Assembly: GCA_018240745.1 (NCBI GenBank)
Contig: JAFEFF010000216.1
Span: 1 to 64,000 of the forward strand
Length of the DNA stretch: 64,000 bases
Direction: 5' to 3'
DNA from: Pseudomonadota bacterium
GTDB lineage: Bacteria; Pseudomonadota; Alphaproteobacteria; Reyranellales; Reyranellaceae
Both the position numbers and the translations under genes were made by a program. Shown here piece after piece: positions 33,974 through 42,129 of the stretch. How positions within the stretch are numbered: position 1 is the first letter of the stretch; each line of letters begins with the position of its first letter. The notes below the pieces were generated by a model, which saw only the letters and a program-made list of their open reading frames with translations, was not told where the DNA came from and made no database searches.

Positions 33974-34513
33974 TCAGACGGACACGGGCTTCAAATCGCT
34001 CGAGCCCGCCGCCTGGCAAAACGTCGTGGTCTCCGTGGTCGTCTGCCCGTTCTTGGTCGCGGTCAGCTCGATCGGCCGGCAGGTGCTCCCGTCGGTGCGC
34101 GTCGCCTTGGGTCCGACGGGCTTCGCCGCCACGACGGTAGCCGGCGGTGCAGGGTGTGCGGCGGTCGTGCTCGCGGCCGGCTGGGTCGGCTCGACCGTGT
34201 AAACGGTCGGTTCGTTGGTCTCGGCGACGAACGCGCGTTGCGTCGCTTCTGCAAGCCGGCGCCGCTCCTGATCGTCGAGAGCGCGTCCGACGAGATTGCC
34301 GGCGAGAGCGCCAACCAGCGCACCGCCAATGACGCCCCCGGCCGAGTGGAAGGCAAGGCCGCCGATCGTGCCGCCCAGGCCGGCTCCAAGGACGGTACCC
34401 ATCGTCTGATTCGATGGTCTGCCGTCATTGCCGGTGACACAGCCGGTCACCATCAAGAGCGCGGTTGCCAGGCCGGCAACATTCAACGCGATACGGGAAG
34501 CCATGGCAGTCAT
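33974..34513 (-). CDS. Glycine-zipper outer membrane lipoprotein
   Basis: 179 residues from ATG 34513, which overlaps the kinase stop (ATGA) and therefore beats the ATG at 34522. A lipobox (LMVTGC) is followed by a glycine zipper (GTVLGAGLGGTIGGLAFHSAG, GGALVGALAGNLVG) like 17-kDa surface antigens, then a Thr/Pro/Ala linker and a C-terminal domain with two Cys (STCRPIEL, TTFCQA). The sequence TCRPIELTATKNGQ recalls the end of RcsF/SlyB-like surface antigens. Coupled production with a transmembrane kinase suggests an envelope sensing pair, as inference. Confidence 0.82.
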   Translation of the reverse strand: MTAMASRIALNVAGLATALLMVTGCVTGNDGRPSNQTMGTVLGAGLGGTIGGLAFHSAGGVIGGALVGALAGNLVGRALDDQERRRLAEATQRAFVAETNEPTVYTVEPTQPAASTTAAHPAPPATVVAAKPVGPKATRTDGSTCRPIELTATKNGQTTTETTTFCQAAGSSDLKPVSV

Positions 34514-36348
34514 CGTGTGCATCTCCGCTTATATTCTTGGATTTTGACTCTACTCCAAAGGGATTGTTGCCGGCCACGGGCTTCGTCTTCGGCGTCGGCG
34601 TAGCTTCTGGGTGCGTCGCACGATGCCAGGACCAAGCCGTTGCGGACCAGCGCCAGCGCGAGGTCCGTACGCTCGTTGTCGGGCACCTGGTCGAGCGGCG
34701 CCTTGGCTCCGATCGGCGTGATCAAGCAGCGATAGAGCGGCGTGCCGTCCGTCAGGCGGTCGGTCTGCCGGCAACGCAGATGGCGAGGCTCGCTGGCAAG
34801 GGCATTTACCGCCAGTTGGCGCAGCGCCGGATCGTTCACGATGTCCACGCCCTGCAGCCGGATCTCGTCGGAACGACCGGCCAGCCCGATGAGCAGGAGC
34901 GTCCGGCCGAAATGTTCGAAGTCCCCCTGGACGAACTCGATCGCCTTGCGGCGCGCCTCGAGCTCCTCCGCCTGCTTGCGCCTCGCTTCCTCGTCCTGGC
35001 GCTTCTGCTCGGCCAGTTCAGCCTCGTATTTGCGGCGCGCCTCCTCCTCGATCTCGCGCTGGCGTGCGGCAGCGAGCTCTTCCTGACGCTTGAGTTCGGC
35101 CGCCTGACGCTTGAGTTCGGCCGCCGCCTGCTCATCCTTGCGGCGCTTCTCGTCGGCTGCGCGCAGGGCCGCCATCTCCTCCTCGGCCTTCTGGCGCTTG
35201 GCGGCTTCTTCCTCGGCCAGCGCCCGCGCCTTCACCATCTCGGGATCGGGGCCACGGGTCGAATAGGCGTAGTAGCCCCCTCCGCCGAGCAGGGCGATCA
35301 GCAGCCCGGCAGCCGCGATCCACAGCCCGACCCTGCTTCCGGCCTTGGGTGCAGCCGCCGCAGCAGATGGCGCGATGACCGGACGATGCGCGCCCGAGGG
35401 CTTGGCCGCCGGCATCACCACGGTGGCATCGCCAGCCGGCGCCTGGGTCATGCCGAGCAACGGCCGCCAGCCGGCGATGGTCTGCGGCCGGTCGCTCGCC
35501 ACCACGGCGAGGCCTGCATCTATGCCGGCGCACAAACCCGGGGCGAAACCCGCCGGGGCCAGCTTCGCCAGCGGCGTGTAGGCGTCCGACAGCAGGCGGT
35601 CGAAGGCGCTGGGCGGGGCCTGGCCGGTGATGGCGTGATACAGGGTGGCCGAAAGGCCGTAGATATCGGTCCACGGGCCCTGCTTGGCCGAAGTCATCTG
35701 CTCGGCCGCGGCGTAGCCCGGGGTGAAGATCGCCGTCAGCGCCGTCGTGCGGCCGGCCATCGCAGCACGCGAGGCGCCGAAATCGATCAGGGTCGGCCGG
35801 CCCGCGTCGTCGAGCAGGATGTTGGCCGGCTTGATATCGCGATGCAGGAACCCTGCCGCGTGCACCTGCTCCAGCCCGTCGAGCAGCGGCCACAGAACCT
35901 TGTCGACGTCGGCCGGCCCCAACGTCCGGTCGCGCCTGAGGCGATCCTCCAGCGTCTCGCCGCTCAGCAGCTCCATGACGATGTAGGCCGTGCCATTGGC
36001 CTCGAGGAAATCGAAGACGTGCACGATCGCCGGCACACGATGCAGGGTGGCGAGCGTCTGGCCCTCCGACACGAAGCGCTCGCGGCCCCAGGTGAAGTCG
36101 TCCGACATCCGCGTATTGCGCGGACGCACCGTCGTGTCGCCCTGGCGTATTGCCAGCGCCGACGGCAGGTACTCCTTGATCGCCACCTCGCGGCCGAGCT
36201 GGCCATCGCGTGCGCGGTAGGTGATGCCGAAGCCGCCCTGCCCCAGGATGGAGATCACCTCGTAGCGCCCGATCGTCTGCCCGGGCTTCAGGGCGACGAA
36301 ATCATCCTCCACCTGGTGGTCGGGAGATGGATCGTTGGTCGTGCTCAT
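34510..36348 (-). CDS. Transmembrane Ser/Thr protein kinase with coiled coil and SNase-like C-terminal domain
   Basis: 612 residues. Kinase domain about 28-295: GQGGFG loop, VAIK (K58), HRDIKPAN (169-176), DFG (189-191) and an APE-like segment. A transmembrane helix follows at 341-359. Residues 370-470 form a long Glu/Lys/Arg/Ala coiled coil that includes a 21-base tandem repeat (AAELKRQ twice; about 35098-35130). The C-terminal 475-600 shows the thermonuclease pattern IRLQGVD ... LALALVRNGLVLASC ... YADAEDEARGRQQSLW. Of the SNase catalytic set only the first Arg is obvious, so the domain may bind rather than cut. It should face the periplasm. Flanked by a lipoprotein and a cyclase-FHA gene. 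Confidence 0.85.
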   Translation of the reverse strand: MSTTNDPSPDHQVEDDFVALKPGQTIGRYEVISILGQGGFGITYRARDGQLGREVAIKEYLPSALAIRQGDTTVRPRNTRMSDDFTWGRERFVSEGQTLATLHRVPAIVHVFDFLEANGTAYIVMELLSGETLEDRLRRDRTLGPADVDKVLWPLLDGLEQVHAAGFLHRDIKPANILLDDAGRPTLIDFGASRAAMAGRTTALTAIFTPGYAAAEQMTSAKQGPWTDIYGLSATLYHAITGQAPPSAFDRLLSDAYTPLAKLAPAGFAPGLCAGIDAGLAVVASDRPQTIAGWRPLLGMTQAPAGDATVVMPAAKPSGAHRPVIAPSAAAAAPKAGSRVGLWIAAAGLLIALLGGGGYYAYSTRGPDPEMVKARALAEEEAAKRQKAEEEMAALRAADEKRRKDEQAAAELKRQAAELKRQEELAAARQREIEEEARRKYEAELAEQKRQDEEARRKQAEELEARRKAIEFVQGDFEHFGRTLLLIGLAGRSDEIRLQGVDIVNDPALRQLAVNALASEPRHLRCRQTDRLTDGTPLYRCLITPIGAKAPLDQVPDNERTDLALALVRNGLVLASCDAPRSYADAEDEARGRQQSLWSRVKIQEYKRRCTR

Positions 36349-36378
36349 GCGGATGACCGGGGCATCACGAGCACCCTG

Positions 36379-37275
36379 CTATAGCTGCCGGATCGCGAGC
36401 TCAACGTCGCCGATCTTCACTTTTCCACCGACTTGCAGCGGCGCCGGAGAGCCGGCAGGCAGGATCGTGCCGTTGACGGCCGTGCCGTTGGTCGAACCGA
36501 GATCCTCGATCTTCAGCGCGTCTCCGCCGGCGAGGATCAGCCGCGCATGGCGGCGCGACACGGTGGCATGCGGCACCACGAATTCGCACTGGTCGGCCGC
36601 GCGGCCGATCGTCATGCCCTGAACCGCAGTCATCAGCTTGTCGAGCGGTACATCGAAGCCGAACTTCTGGCCACCCGAATCGGCACCCTCGAAGCGCAAG
36701 CTGACCTGGGGCAGAACCCTGGTGGTGGTCTTGACCGAGGCGTCCGGCACGACGCGCACGTGAAAGACGTGCACCGGGCGGCTGACGTTCTTGACCTGGT
36801 GCTCGCCGCCATCGACGAACGCGTAGTCGACCCTGAGCTCGGTTACGTCGCGCACGGCGCGCGACACCGCGATTCCCCCCGGCTCGGCGATCGCCTGGAT
36901 ACGCGCGGCGAGATTGACGCCGTCGCCGAAGATGTTCTGGTCTTCCTCGTCGACGATCACTTCGCCCAGATGAACGCCGACGCGAAACAGCATGCGCTGG
37001 TCTTCGCTCAGCGCTTCATTGAAGTGCGCCATGCGTTCCTGGATGTCGATCGCCACCGATACGGCCGACACGGCCGAGCCGAACTCGGCCAGCATGGCGT
37101 CGCCCGCGGTGCCGACCAGCCGCCCGCTGCCGGCCTCGATCGCAGGCCGCCAGACCTCCGTCTGGGCCCTCTTGAGATGGCGGAATGTGCGGGTTTCGGC
37201 TCCTTCCATCATCCGGGTGAAACCGGCGAGGTCGGCATGGACGATCGCCGCAAGGCGGCGCTGCATGGTGGCCAT
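36379..37275 (-). CDS. Adenylate/guanylate cyclase-like protein with C-terminal FHA domain
   Basis: 298 residues. The class III cyclase domain (about 5-180) keeps both metal Asp residues (D15 in HADLAGFT, D59 in GTAGDAMLAEF), RVGVHLGEV and GDGVNLAARI with the catalytic Asn and Arg. The FHA domain (about 215-298) has GRAADQCEF, VSRRHARL and DLGSTNGT, the phosphothreonine-binding residues. No membrane segment. It lies 30 bases before the kinase gene on the same strand, so phosphorylation by that kinase may recruit or regulate it; that link is inference. Confidence 0.88.
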   Translation of the reverse strand: MATMQRRLAAIVHADLAGFTRMMEGAETRTFRHLKRAQTEVWRPAIEAGSGRLVGTAGDAMLAEFGSAVSAVSVAIDIQERMAHFNEALSEDQRMLFRVGVHLGEVIVDEEDQNIFGDGVNLAARIQAIAEPGGIAVSRAVRDVTELRVDYAFVDGGEHQVKNVSRPVHVFHVRVVPDASVKTTTRVLPQVSLRFEGADSGGQKFGFDVPLDKLMTAVQGMTIGRAADQCEFVVPHATVSRRHARLILAGGDALKIEDLGSTNGTAVNGTILPAGSPAPLQVGGKVKIGDVELAIRQL

Positions 37276-37387
37276 GATGATCCTAGTCTAGCGCTCAAAT
37301 CCCCTTTCCGCGCCCCCGACGAACGACATAGCGCCGCGCTGGGCCGGTCAATGCGATTTTTCCCACCTTGGAAGCGAGATTCCGGGG

Positions 37388-38167
37388 CTATCGCCCCTTG
37401 AACGCCGGCGCCCGCTTCTCGCGCAGGGCGGCCAACCCCTCGCGCAGATCCTCCGAGGTCTGGCATTCGCGGATGCCGTCCCGGATCCTGGGAATGTCCG
37501 GCTCGGCCTGGGCGAACTGCTCGATGGCGCGCTTCATGTTGGCCATCGACAGCGGCGCGAGCCCGGCGAGCTTGGCCGCGGTCTCGTCGACCTTCTGCTT
37601 GAACTCGGCGCGATCGACCAGCCAGTCGAGGTAGCCGACCCGCAGCAGGTCTTCGTCGCTGAAATCCTCCGACAGCAGGAAGGCGCGCTTGGCGAAGCTC
37701 GGGCTCACCTTCTGGGTGTAGCGGCGCAGCCCGCTCGGATAGTAGTGCAGGCCGAAGCGCGCCGCCGGCATGAAGAAGCGCATGCCCTTCACGCCCAACC
37801 GGAAGTCGCAGGCCAGCGCCATGTCGGTCGCGCCGCCATAGACGCTGCCGTTCAGCGCGCACAGGGTCGGCATGCGCATCGCCTCGAGCCGGTCCATCAC
37901 CGTCTCGAAGCTGTCCTTGTGCGCCTCCGACGAGGGCTTCGCGTCCTTGCCGGACGGGATCGAGCCCAGGTCATAGCCCGAACAGAAGGTCTTCTCGCCG
38001 GCGCCGGTCAGCACGACGACGCGCACGTTCGGATCGGCATCGGCCTTCTCGATCGCCGCGCGCAGCTTGCCGAGGCCTTCCGTATTCAGCCGGTTGTGCT
38101 TGGCGGGATCGTTGAGGGTGATGGTGGCGCGCGGGCCGTCGATGGCGAGCAGGACAGTGTCGGTCAT
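37388..38167 (-). CDS. Enoyl-CoA hydratase/isomerase (crotonase) family protein
   Basis: 259 residues. The CoA-binding oxyanion hole is kept (GEKTFCSGYDLG, NGSVYGGATDMALACD). The two catalytic glutamates of true hydratases are not: the first position is Asp (ATDMALACD), and the segment that normally reads PE is ARFG. A hydrolase, isomerase or other crotonase activity is therefore more likely. Divergent from the acyl-CoA dehydrogenase gene. Confidence 0.82.
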   Translation of the reverse strand: MTDTVLLAIDGPRATITLNDPAKHNRLNTEGLGKLRAAIEKADADPNVRVVVLTGAGEKTFCSGYDLGSIPSGKDAKPSSEAHKDSFETVMDRLEAMRMPTLCALNGSVYGGATDMALACDFRLGVKGMRFFMPAARFGLHYYPSGLRRYTQKVSPSFAKRAFLLSEDFSDEDLLRVGYLDWLVDRAEFKQKVDETAAKLAGLAPLSMANMKRAIEQFAQAEPDIPRIRDGIRECQTSEDLREGLAALREKRAPAFKGR

Positions 38168-38258
38168 GATGGCCGGACATTACTCCACCGGGCCGCGGCA
38201 CGCGACCCTGGTGGCCGAACGCGACGGCCCGCGCCATAGTGCGGCACTGGAGGGTTTC

Positions 38259-40049
38259 ATGACGTACACCGCCCCGCTCGCCGATATGCGTTTCGCGCTG
38301 CGCGAAGTGGCCGGCATGGCCAGGGTCGCCGCGCTGCCGGGCTATGAGCATGCGACCGAGGACACGGTGGATGCAGTGCTCGAGGAAGCGGCCAAGCTCG
38401 CCGGCAACGGTCTGGCGCCGCTCAACCGCGACGGCGACAAGGTCGGCGCCAAGCTCGAGAACGGCGTGGTGCGCACGGCGCCGGGCTTCACCGGCATCTA
38501 CAGGGAGTTCGTCGACGGCGGCTGGAACTCGCTGCCCTTCGATCCCGAGTTCGGCGGCCAGGGCATGCCGTGGCTGCTCGCGGCCACCGTGCAGGAGATG
38601 TGGCAGGCGGCCAACATGGGCTTCGGCCTCGTGCTGCTGCTGAACCAGGGCGCGATCGACGCGATCCACCACCACGGCTCGGCCGAGCAGAAGGCCGCCT
38701 ACCTGCCCAAGATGATCTCGGGCGAATGGACCGGGACGATGAACCTCACCGAGCCGCAGGCCGGCTCCGACCTCGCCCAGCTCAGAACCCGGGCGGTGAA
38801 GGACGGCGACCATTACCTGATCAGCGGCCAGAAGATCTTCATCACCTACGGCGAGCACGACCTCACCGAGAACATCGTGCACCTCGTGCTGGCGCGCACG
38901 CCGGACGCGCCGCCGGGCGTGCGCGGCATCTCGCTGTTCATCGTGCCGAAGTTCCTGCCCACGGCCGACGGCAAGCCCGGCAAGCGCAACGATCTCCGCT
39001 GCGTGTCGCTCGAGCACAAGCTCGGCATCCATGCCAGCCCGACCTGCGTCATGAGCTTCGGCGATGACGGCGGCGCGGTCGGCTACCTGGTCGGCGAGGA
39101 AGGCCGCGGCCTGTCCTACATGTTCACCATGATGAACAACGCCCGCCTGTCGGTCGGCATCCAGGGGCTGGCGATCGCCGAGCGCGCGTACCAGCAAGCG
39201 TCGGCCTTCGCCAAGACCCGCGTGCAGTCCAAGGATGACGGCAGCCCGCAACCGCAACCCGTCTCGATCGTGCACCACGCCGACGTCCGCCGCATGCTGA
39301 TGAGCATGCGCGCCCAGATCGAGGCGATGCGCGCGCTGGGCTACTACACCGCGGCGGGGATCGACGGCGCGCTGCGCCAGCCCGACAAGGAAGCCGCACG
39401 CAGGACCCAGGACCGCGTCGACCTGCTGATTCCGATCGTCAAGGCGTGGTTCACCGACCTCGGCAACGAGATCGCCTCCACGGGCGTGCAGGTCCACGGC
39501 GGCATGGGCTTCATCGAGGAAACCGGCGCCGCGCAACACCTGCGCGATGCGCGCATCTTGCCGATCTACGAGGGCACGAACGGCATCCAGGCGCGCGACC
39601 TTGTCGGTCGCAAGATCGCCAAGGATGGCGGCGAGACCATGCAAGGGCTGATCGCCGAGATGCGCGCCACGGCCGAGGAGATGAAATCCGCGCCCGGCGA
39701 CGACCTTGCGGCCATCCGCGCCGGCGTCGTGGCCGCAGCGGACGCGCTGGAGGACGCCACCGAATGGGTCGCCGAATCCGTCAAGGGTGCGCTGGTGAAC
39801 GCGCTGGCAGGCTCGGCGCCGTTCCTGCGGCTGGCTGGGACGGCGCTGGGCGGCTGGCTGCTCGCCAGGAGCGCCCACGTCGCGCAGGGCAAGCTCGCCT
39901 CACGCGACGGCGACCCGAAGTTCCTGGAAGCCAAGCTGGTCACCGCCCGCTTCTACGCCGAGGTGATCCTGCCGCCGGCGCTGGCCCAGCTCGGCCCGCT
40001 CAAGGCCGCCGGCCGCACGGTGTTCGCCCTCGCGGAGGAGCAGCTCTAG
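38259..40049 (+). CDS. Acyl-CoA dehydrogenase, long form
   Basis: 596 residues from ATG 38259 after GGAGGG. The FAD-binding pattern is MNLTEPQAGSDL ... YLISGQKIFITYGEHD, and the catalytic Glu lies in IYEGTNGIQARDL (about 437). An extra C-terminal domain (about 465-596) marks the long group related to AidB or DMSP-type dehydrogenases. It oxidises an acyl-CoA to enoyl-CoA and passes electrons to ETF. The crotonase gene opposite would be its functional partner. Confidence 0.92.
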   Translation: MTYTAPLADMRFALREVAGMARVAALPGYEHATEDTVDAVLEEAAKLAGNGLAPLNRDGDKVGAKLENGVVRTAPGFTGIYREFVDGGWNSLPFDPEFGGQGMPWLLAATVQEMWQAANMGFGLVLLLNQGAIDAIHHHGSAEQKAAYLPKMISGEWTGTMNLTEPQAGSDLAQLRTRAVKDGDHYLISGQKIFITYGEHDLTENIVHLVLARTPDAPPGVRGISLFIVPKFLPTADGKPGKRNDLRCVSLEHKLGIHASPTCVMSFGDDGGAVGYLVGEEGRGLSYMFTMMNNARLSVGIQGLAIAERAYQQASAFAKTRVQSKDDGSPQPQPVSIVHHADVRRMLMSMRAQIEAMRALGYYTAAGIDGALRQPDKEAARRTQDRVDLLIPIVKAWFTDLGNEIASTGVQVHGGMGFIEETGAAQHLRDARILPIYEGTNGIQARDLVGRKIAKDGGETMQGLIAEMRATAEEMKSAPGDDLAAIRAGVVAAADALEDATEWVAESVKGALVNALAGSAPFLRLAGTALGGWLLARSAHVAQGKLASRDGDPKFLEAKLVTARFYAEVILPPALAQLGPLKAAGRTVFALAEEQL

Positions 40050-40151
40050 TCTTGTTCCGTCCGGCGTTCCACTGGCGTGGGACGGTTCCGATGCCGATGG
40101 CATAAGGGTTTTGGCCGATTCGTCCCAACATTCGCCTCTTATCTCCTTCCT

Positions 40152-40169
40152 ATTTTACCCGGGTAAAAT
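40152..40169. promoter_or_regulatory. Operator 1, perfect palindrome ATTTTACCCGGGTAAAAT
   Basis: An 18-bp perfect palindrome in the 152-base gap before the DUF2239-like gene. It is paired with a near copy whose centre lies 26 bp away. It looks like a dimeric repressor site; the regulator is not encoded nearby. Confidence 0.65.
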
Positions 40170-40177
40170 TGATCTCT

Positions 40178-40195
40178 AATTTACCTGGGTAAAAT
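40178..40195. promoter_or_regulatory. Operator 2, near-palindrome AATTTACCTGGGTAAAAT
   Basis: It differs from operator 1 at two positions. Its right half contains TAAAAT (40190-40195), a possible -10 box only six bases before the ATG at 40202, which would give a very short or absent leader. Confidence 0.6.
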
Positions 40196-40201
40196 AGGAC
40201 C

Positions 40202-40789
40202 ATGTCAGCACGCACCCGTCTCTCTACCGCCTTCGTCGGCACCGAGATCGTCGCCTCGGGCTCGCTGGAAGGGGTGGCGCTCGCCCTCAAGGAGCGGCTT
40301 CGCCACGACCCGACCGCTTCCCCCATGGTCTTCGACGACGCGACCGGCCTTCCGATCGACCTCGACCTGCGCGGCACCGACGAGGCCGTCGTGCAACGTC
40401 TCGACGACCATTCCGTGCACCGTGCAAAGCCGCAGGTGCGCGCGGCCGGCCGGCCGAGGCTGGGGGTCGTGGCCCGCGAGGTCAGCCTGCTGCCGCGCCA
40501 CTGGGACTGGCTCAACAGCCAGCCCGGCGGCGCCTCGGTTGCCCTGCGCCGGCTGGTCGACGAGGCGCGCCACGCCAAACCTGTCGCCGACAAGATTCGC
40601 CGCGCGCGAGAGGCAACCTACCGATTCATGACTGCCGTCGCCGGCAACGAACGCGGCTACGAGGAGGCGACGAGGGCTCTCTTCGCCGGCAGCAGTGCGC
40701 GCTACTATGCCTTGATTGACCACTGGCCGGCCGGCGTGAAGCTCTACGCCGGCAAGCTGGCGCTGGAGGCCTTCGAGGAAGAGCGGTGA
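40202..40789 (+). CDS. DUF2239 family protein
   Basis: 195 residues. The family core LGVVAREVSLLPRHWDWLNSQPGGASVALRRLVDEAR is unmistakable, flanked by an N-terminal alpha/beta part (STAFVGTEIVASGSLEGVA) and a helical C-terminus (YRFMTAVAGNERGYEEATRALFAG). The function of DUF2239 is not established. The SD is weak (TAGGA). Two strong palindromes upstream imply tight control. It overlaps the P450 start (GTGA). Confidence 0.85.
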   Translation: MSARTRLSTAFVGTEIVASGSLEGVALALKERLRHDPTASPMVFDDATGLPIDLDLRGTDEAVVQRLDDHSVHRAKPQVRAAGRPRLGVVAREVSLLPRHWDWLNSQPGGASVALRRLVDEARHAKPVADKIRRAREATYRFMTAVAGNERGYEEATRALFAGSSARYYALIDHWPAGVKLYAGKLALEAFEEER

Positions 40790-42072
40790 CGACCCCAGGG
40801 CTGATCGAGCTGGCGACCGACGAAGCCGAGGCCTTCGCCCGCCGCTTCGACCTTGCCGCGCTCGAACCGGCGTTCCTCGACGATCCCTTCCCCTATTACC
40901 ACGCGCTGCGCCGCTTCGCGCCCGTGAAGCGGCTGCCCGACGGCAGCGTGTTCCTGTCGCGCTATGCCGATGTCGCCGTCTGTTATCGCGACCCGACGAT
41001 GCGCTCGGACAAGAAGGCCGAGTTCGGCCCGAAGTTCGGCACCGGCACGCCGCTCTACAAGCATCACACGACCAGCCTCGTCTTCAACGACCCGCCGCTG
41101 CACACGCGGGTGCGCAAGCTGCTGGCGGCCGCCTTCACGCCGCGCGCCCTGGCGGCCATGCAGCCTCGCATCGAGGCGGTGGTCGACGGGCTGATCGAGC
41201 GCCACGCCGACACCCGCCGCATGGACCTCGTCGAGGACTTCGCCTTTCGCCTTCCCGTCGAGGTGATCTGCGACATGCTGGGCGTGCCGGCCGGCGACCG
41301 CGCCCCGTTCCGCCGGTACTCGCTGGCGATCCTGGGCGCGCTCGAGCCGGTCGCGGGACCGGAGCGCCAGGCCGCAGGCAACGCAGCGGTCGCCGAGTTC
41401 TCCGCCTATCTCGACGCGCTGATCCAGGAGCGTGCCAGGCGGCCGGCCGACGACACGGACATCCTCGGCACCCTGATCCACGGCGCCGTCGACCCTTCGG
41501 CAAGCTCAGGGCAGGCTGGCGAGCGGCTGAGCCACGACGAGCTGGTGCAGAACTGCATCTTCCTGCTGAACGCCGGGCACGAGACGACAACCAACCTGAT
41601 CGGCAACACGGTCGACGCGCTGCTGCGCTTCCCCGACGAGCTGGCGCGCGTCAAGGCAAACCCGGGTCTGCTCAAGAGCTGCATCGAGGAAGGCCTGCGC
41701 TTCGAGAGCTCCAACCAGCTCGGCAACCGCCGCCTCTCGGCCGATCTCGAGATCGGCGGCGAGACGCTGGCGGCCGGCACCTACATCCATATCGGCATCG
41801 GCGCGGCCAACCGCGATCCCGCGCAGTTCCCCGATCCGGACCGCTTCGACGCCGGGCGCGAGCCCAACCGGCACTTCGCCTTCGGCTCGGGCGTGCACAT
41901 GTGCCTGGGTGCGGTGCTGGCGCGGCTCGAGGGCACGATCGCGATCGGCCGGCTGGTGGGCGCGCTCGACGGCCTCGCCCGCGACGGCGCCTGCGAACGC
42001 GGCGGCCGCGCCCGGTTCCGCGGCTTCAACCGCTATCCGATAGCGTGGACGGCACGGAGGAAATCGACATGA
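40786..42072 (+). CDS. Cytochrome P450
   Basis: 428 residues from GTG 40786. Heme loop FAFGSGVHMCLG with C373, I-helix AGHETT (about 263-268) and ExxR (302-305) are intact, so the enzyme should work. An octapeptide PSASSGQA (237-244) is encoded by a repeat-like sequence at 41493-41516, in the loop before the I helix where length varies. No ferredoxin or reductase gene is adjacent. Substrate unknown. Confidence 0.92.
   Translation: MTTPGLIELATDEAEAFARRFDLAALEPAFLDDPFPYYHALRRFAPVKRLPDGSVFLSRYADVAVCYRDPTMRSDKKAEFGPKFGTGTPLYKHHTTSLVFNDPPLHTRVRKLLAAAFTPRALAAMQPRIEAVVDGLIERHADTRRMDLVEDFAFRLPVEVICDMLGVPAGDRAPFRRYSLAILGALEPVAGPERQAAGNAAVAEFSAYLDALIQERARRPADDTDILGTLIHGAVDPSASSGQAGERLSHDELVQNCIFLLNAGHETTTNLIGNTVDALLRFPDELARVKANPGLLKSCIEEGLRFESSNQLGNRRLSADLEIGGETLAAGTYIHIGIGAANRDPAQFPDPDRFDAGREPNRHFAFGSGVHMCLGAVLARLEGTIAIGRLVGALDGLARDGACERGGRARFRGFNRYPIAWTARRKST
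41493..41516. repeat. Short palindromic repeat inside the P450 gene
   Basis: CCCTTCGGCAAGCTCAGGG (41493-41511) followed by CAGGC. This is the reverse of the widespread CCTGAGCTTGCCGAAGGG intergenic element. It is read in frame as PSASSGQA within the P450. Confidence 0.6.
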
Positions 42073-42128
42073 CCGACAAGGTCGATGCCCTGCTCGAGCG
42101 CGCCATCGCCGCCGCCGCGGCGGTGTGA
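42069..42128 (+). pseudogene. 19-codon remnant, N-terminus of a serine hydrolase-like gene
   Basis: ATG 42069 overlaps the P450 stop (ATGA) and encodes MTDKVDALLERAIAAAAAV before TGA. The first residues match the start of beta-lactamase-related serine hydrolases (VDALLERAIAAGEVPG...), and the frame breaks exactly where that motif would continue. Probably a deleted gene whose start survives; the GNAT gene now abuts it. A genuine micropeptide is less likely. Confidence 0.45.
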
Positions 42129-42129
42129 G

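Noticed and set aside
34465..36384. A 639-codon plus-strand frame opposite the kinase
   Set aside because: The kinase frame has all catalytic motifs; this one is Arg/Gly/Leu-rich low-complexity shadow.
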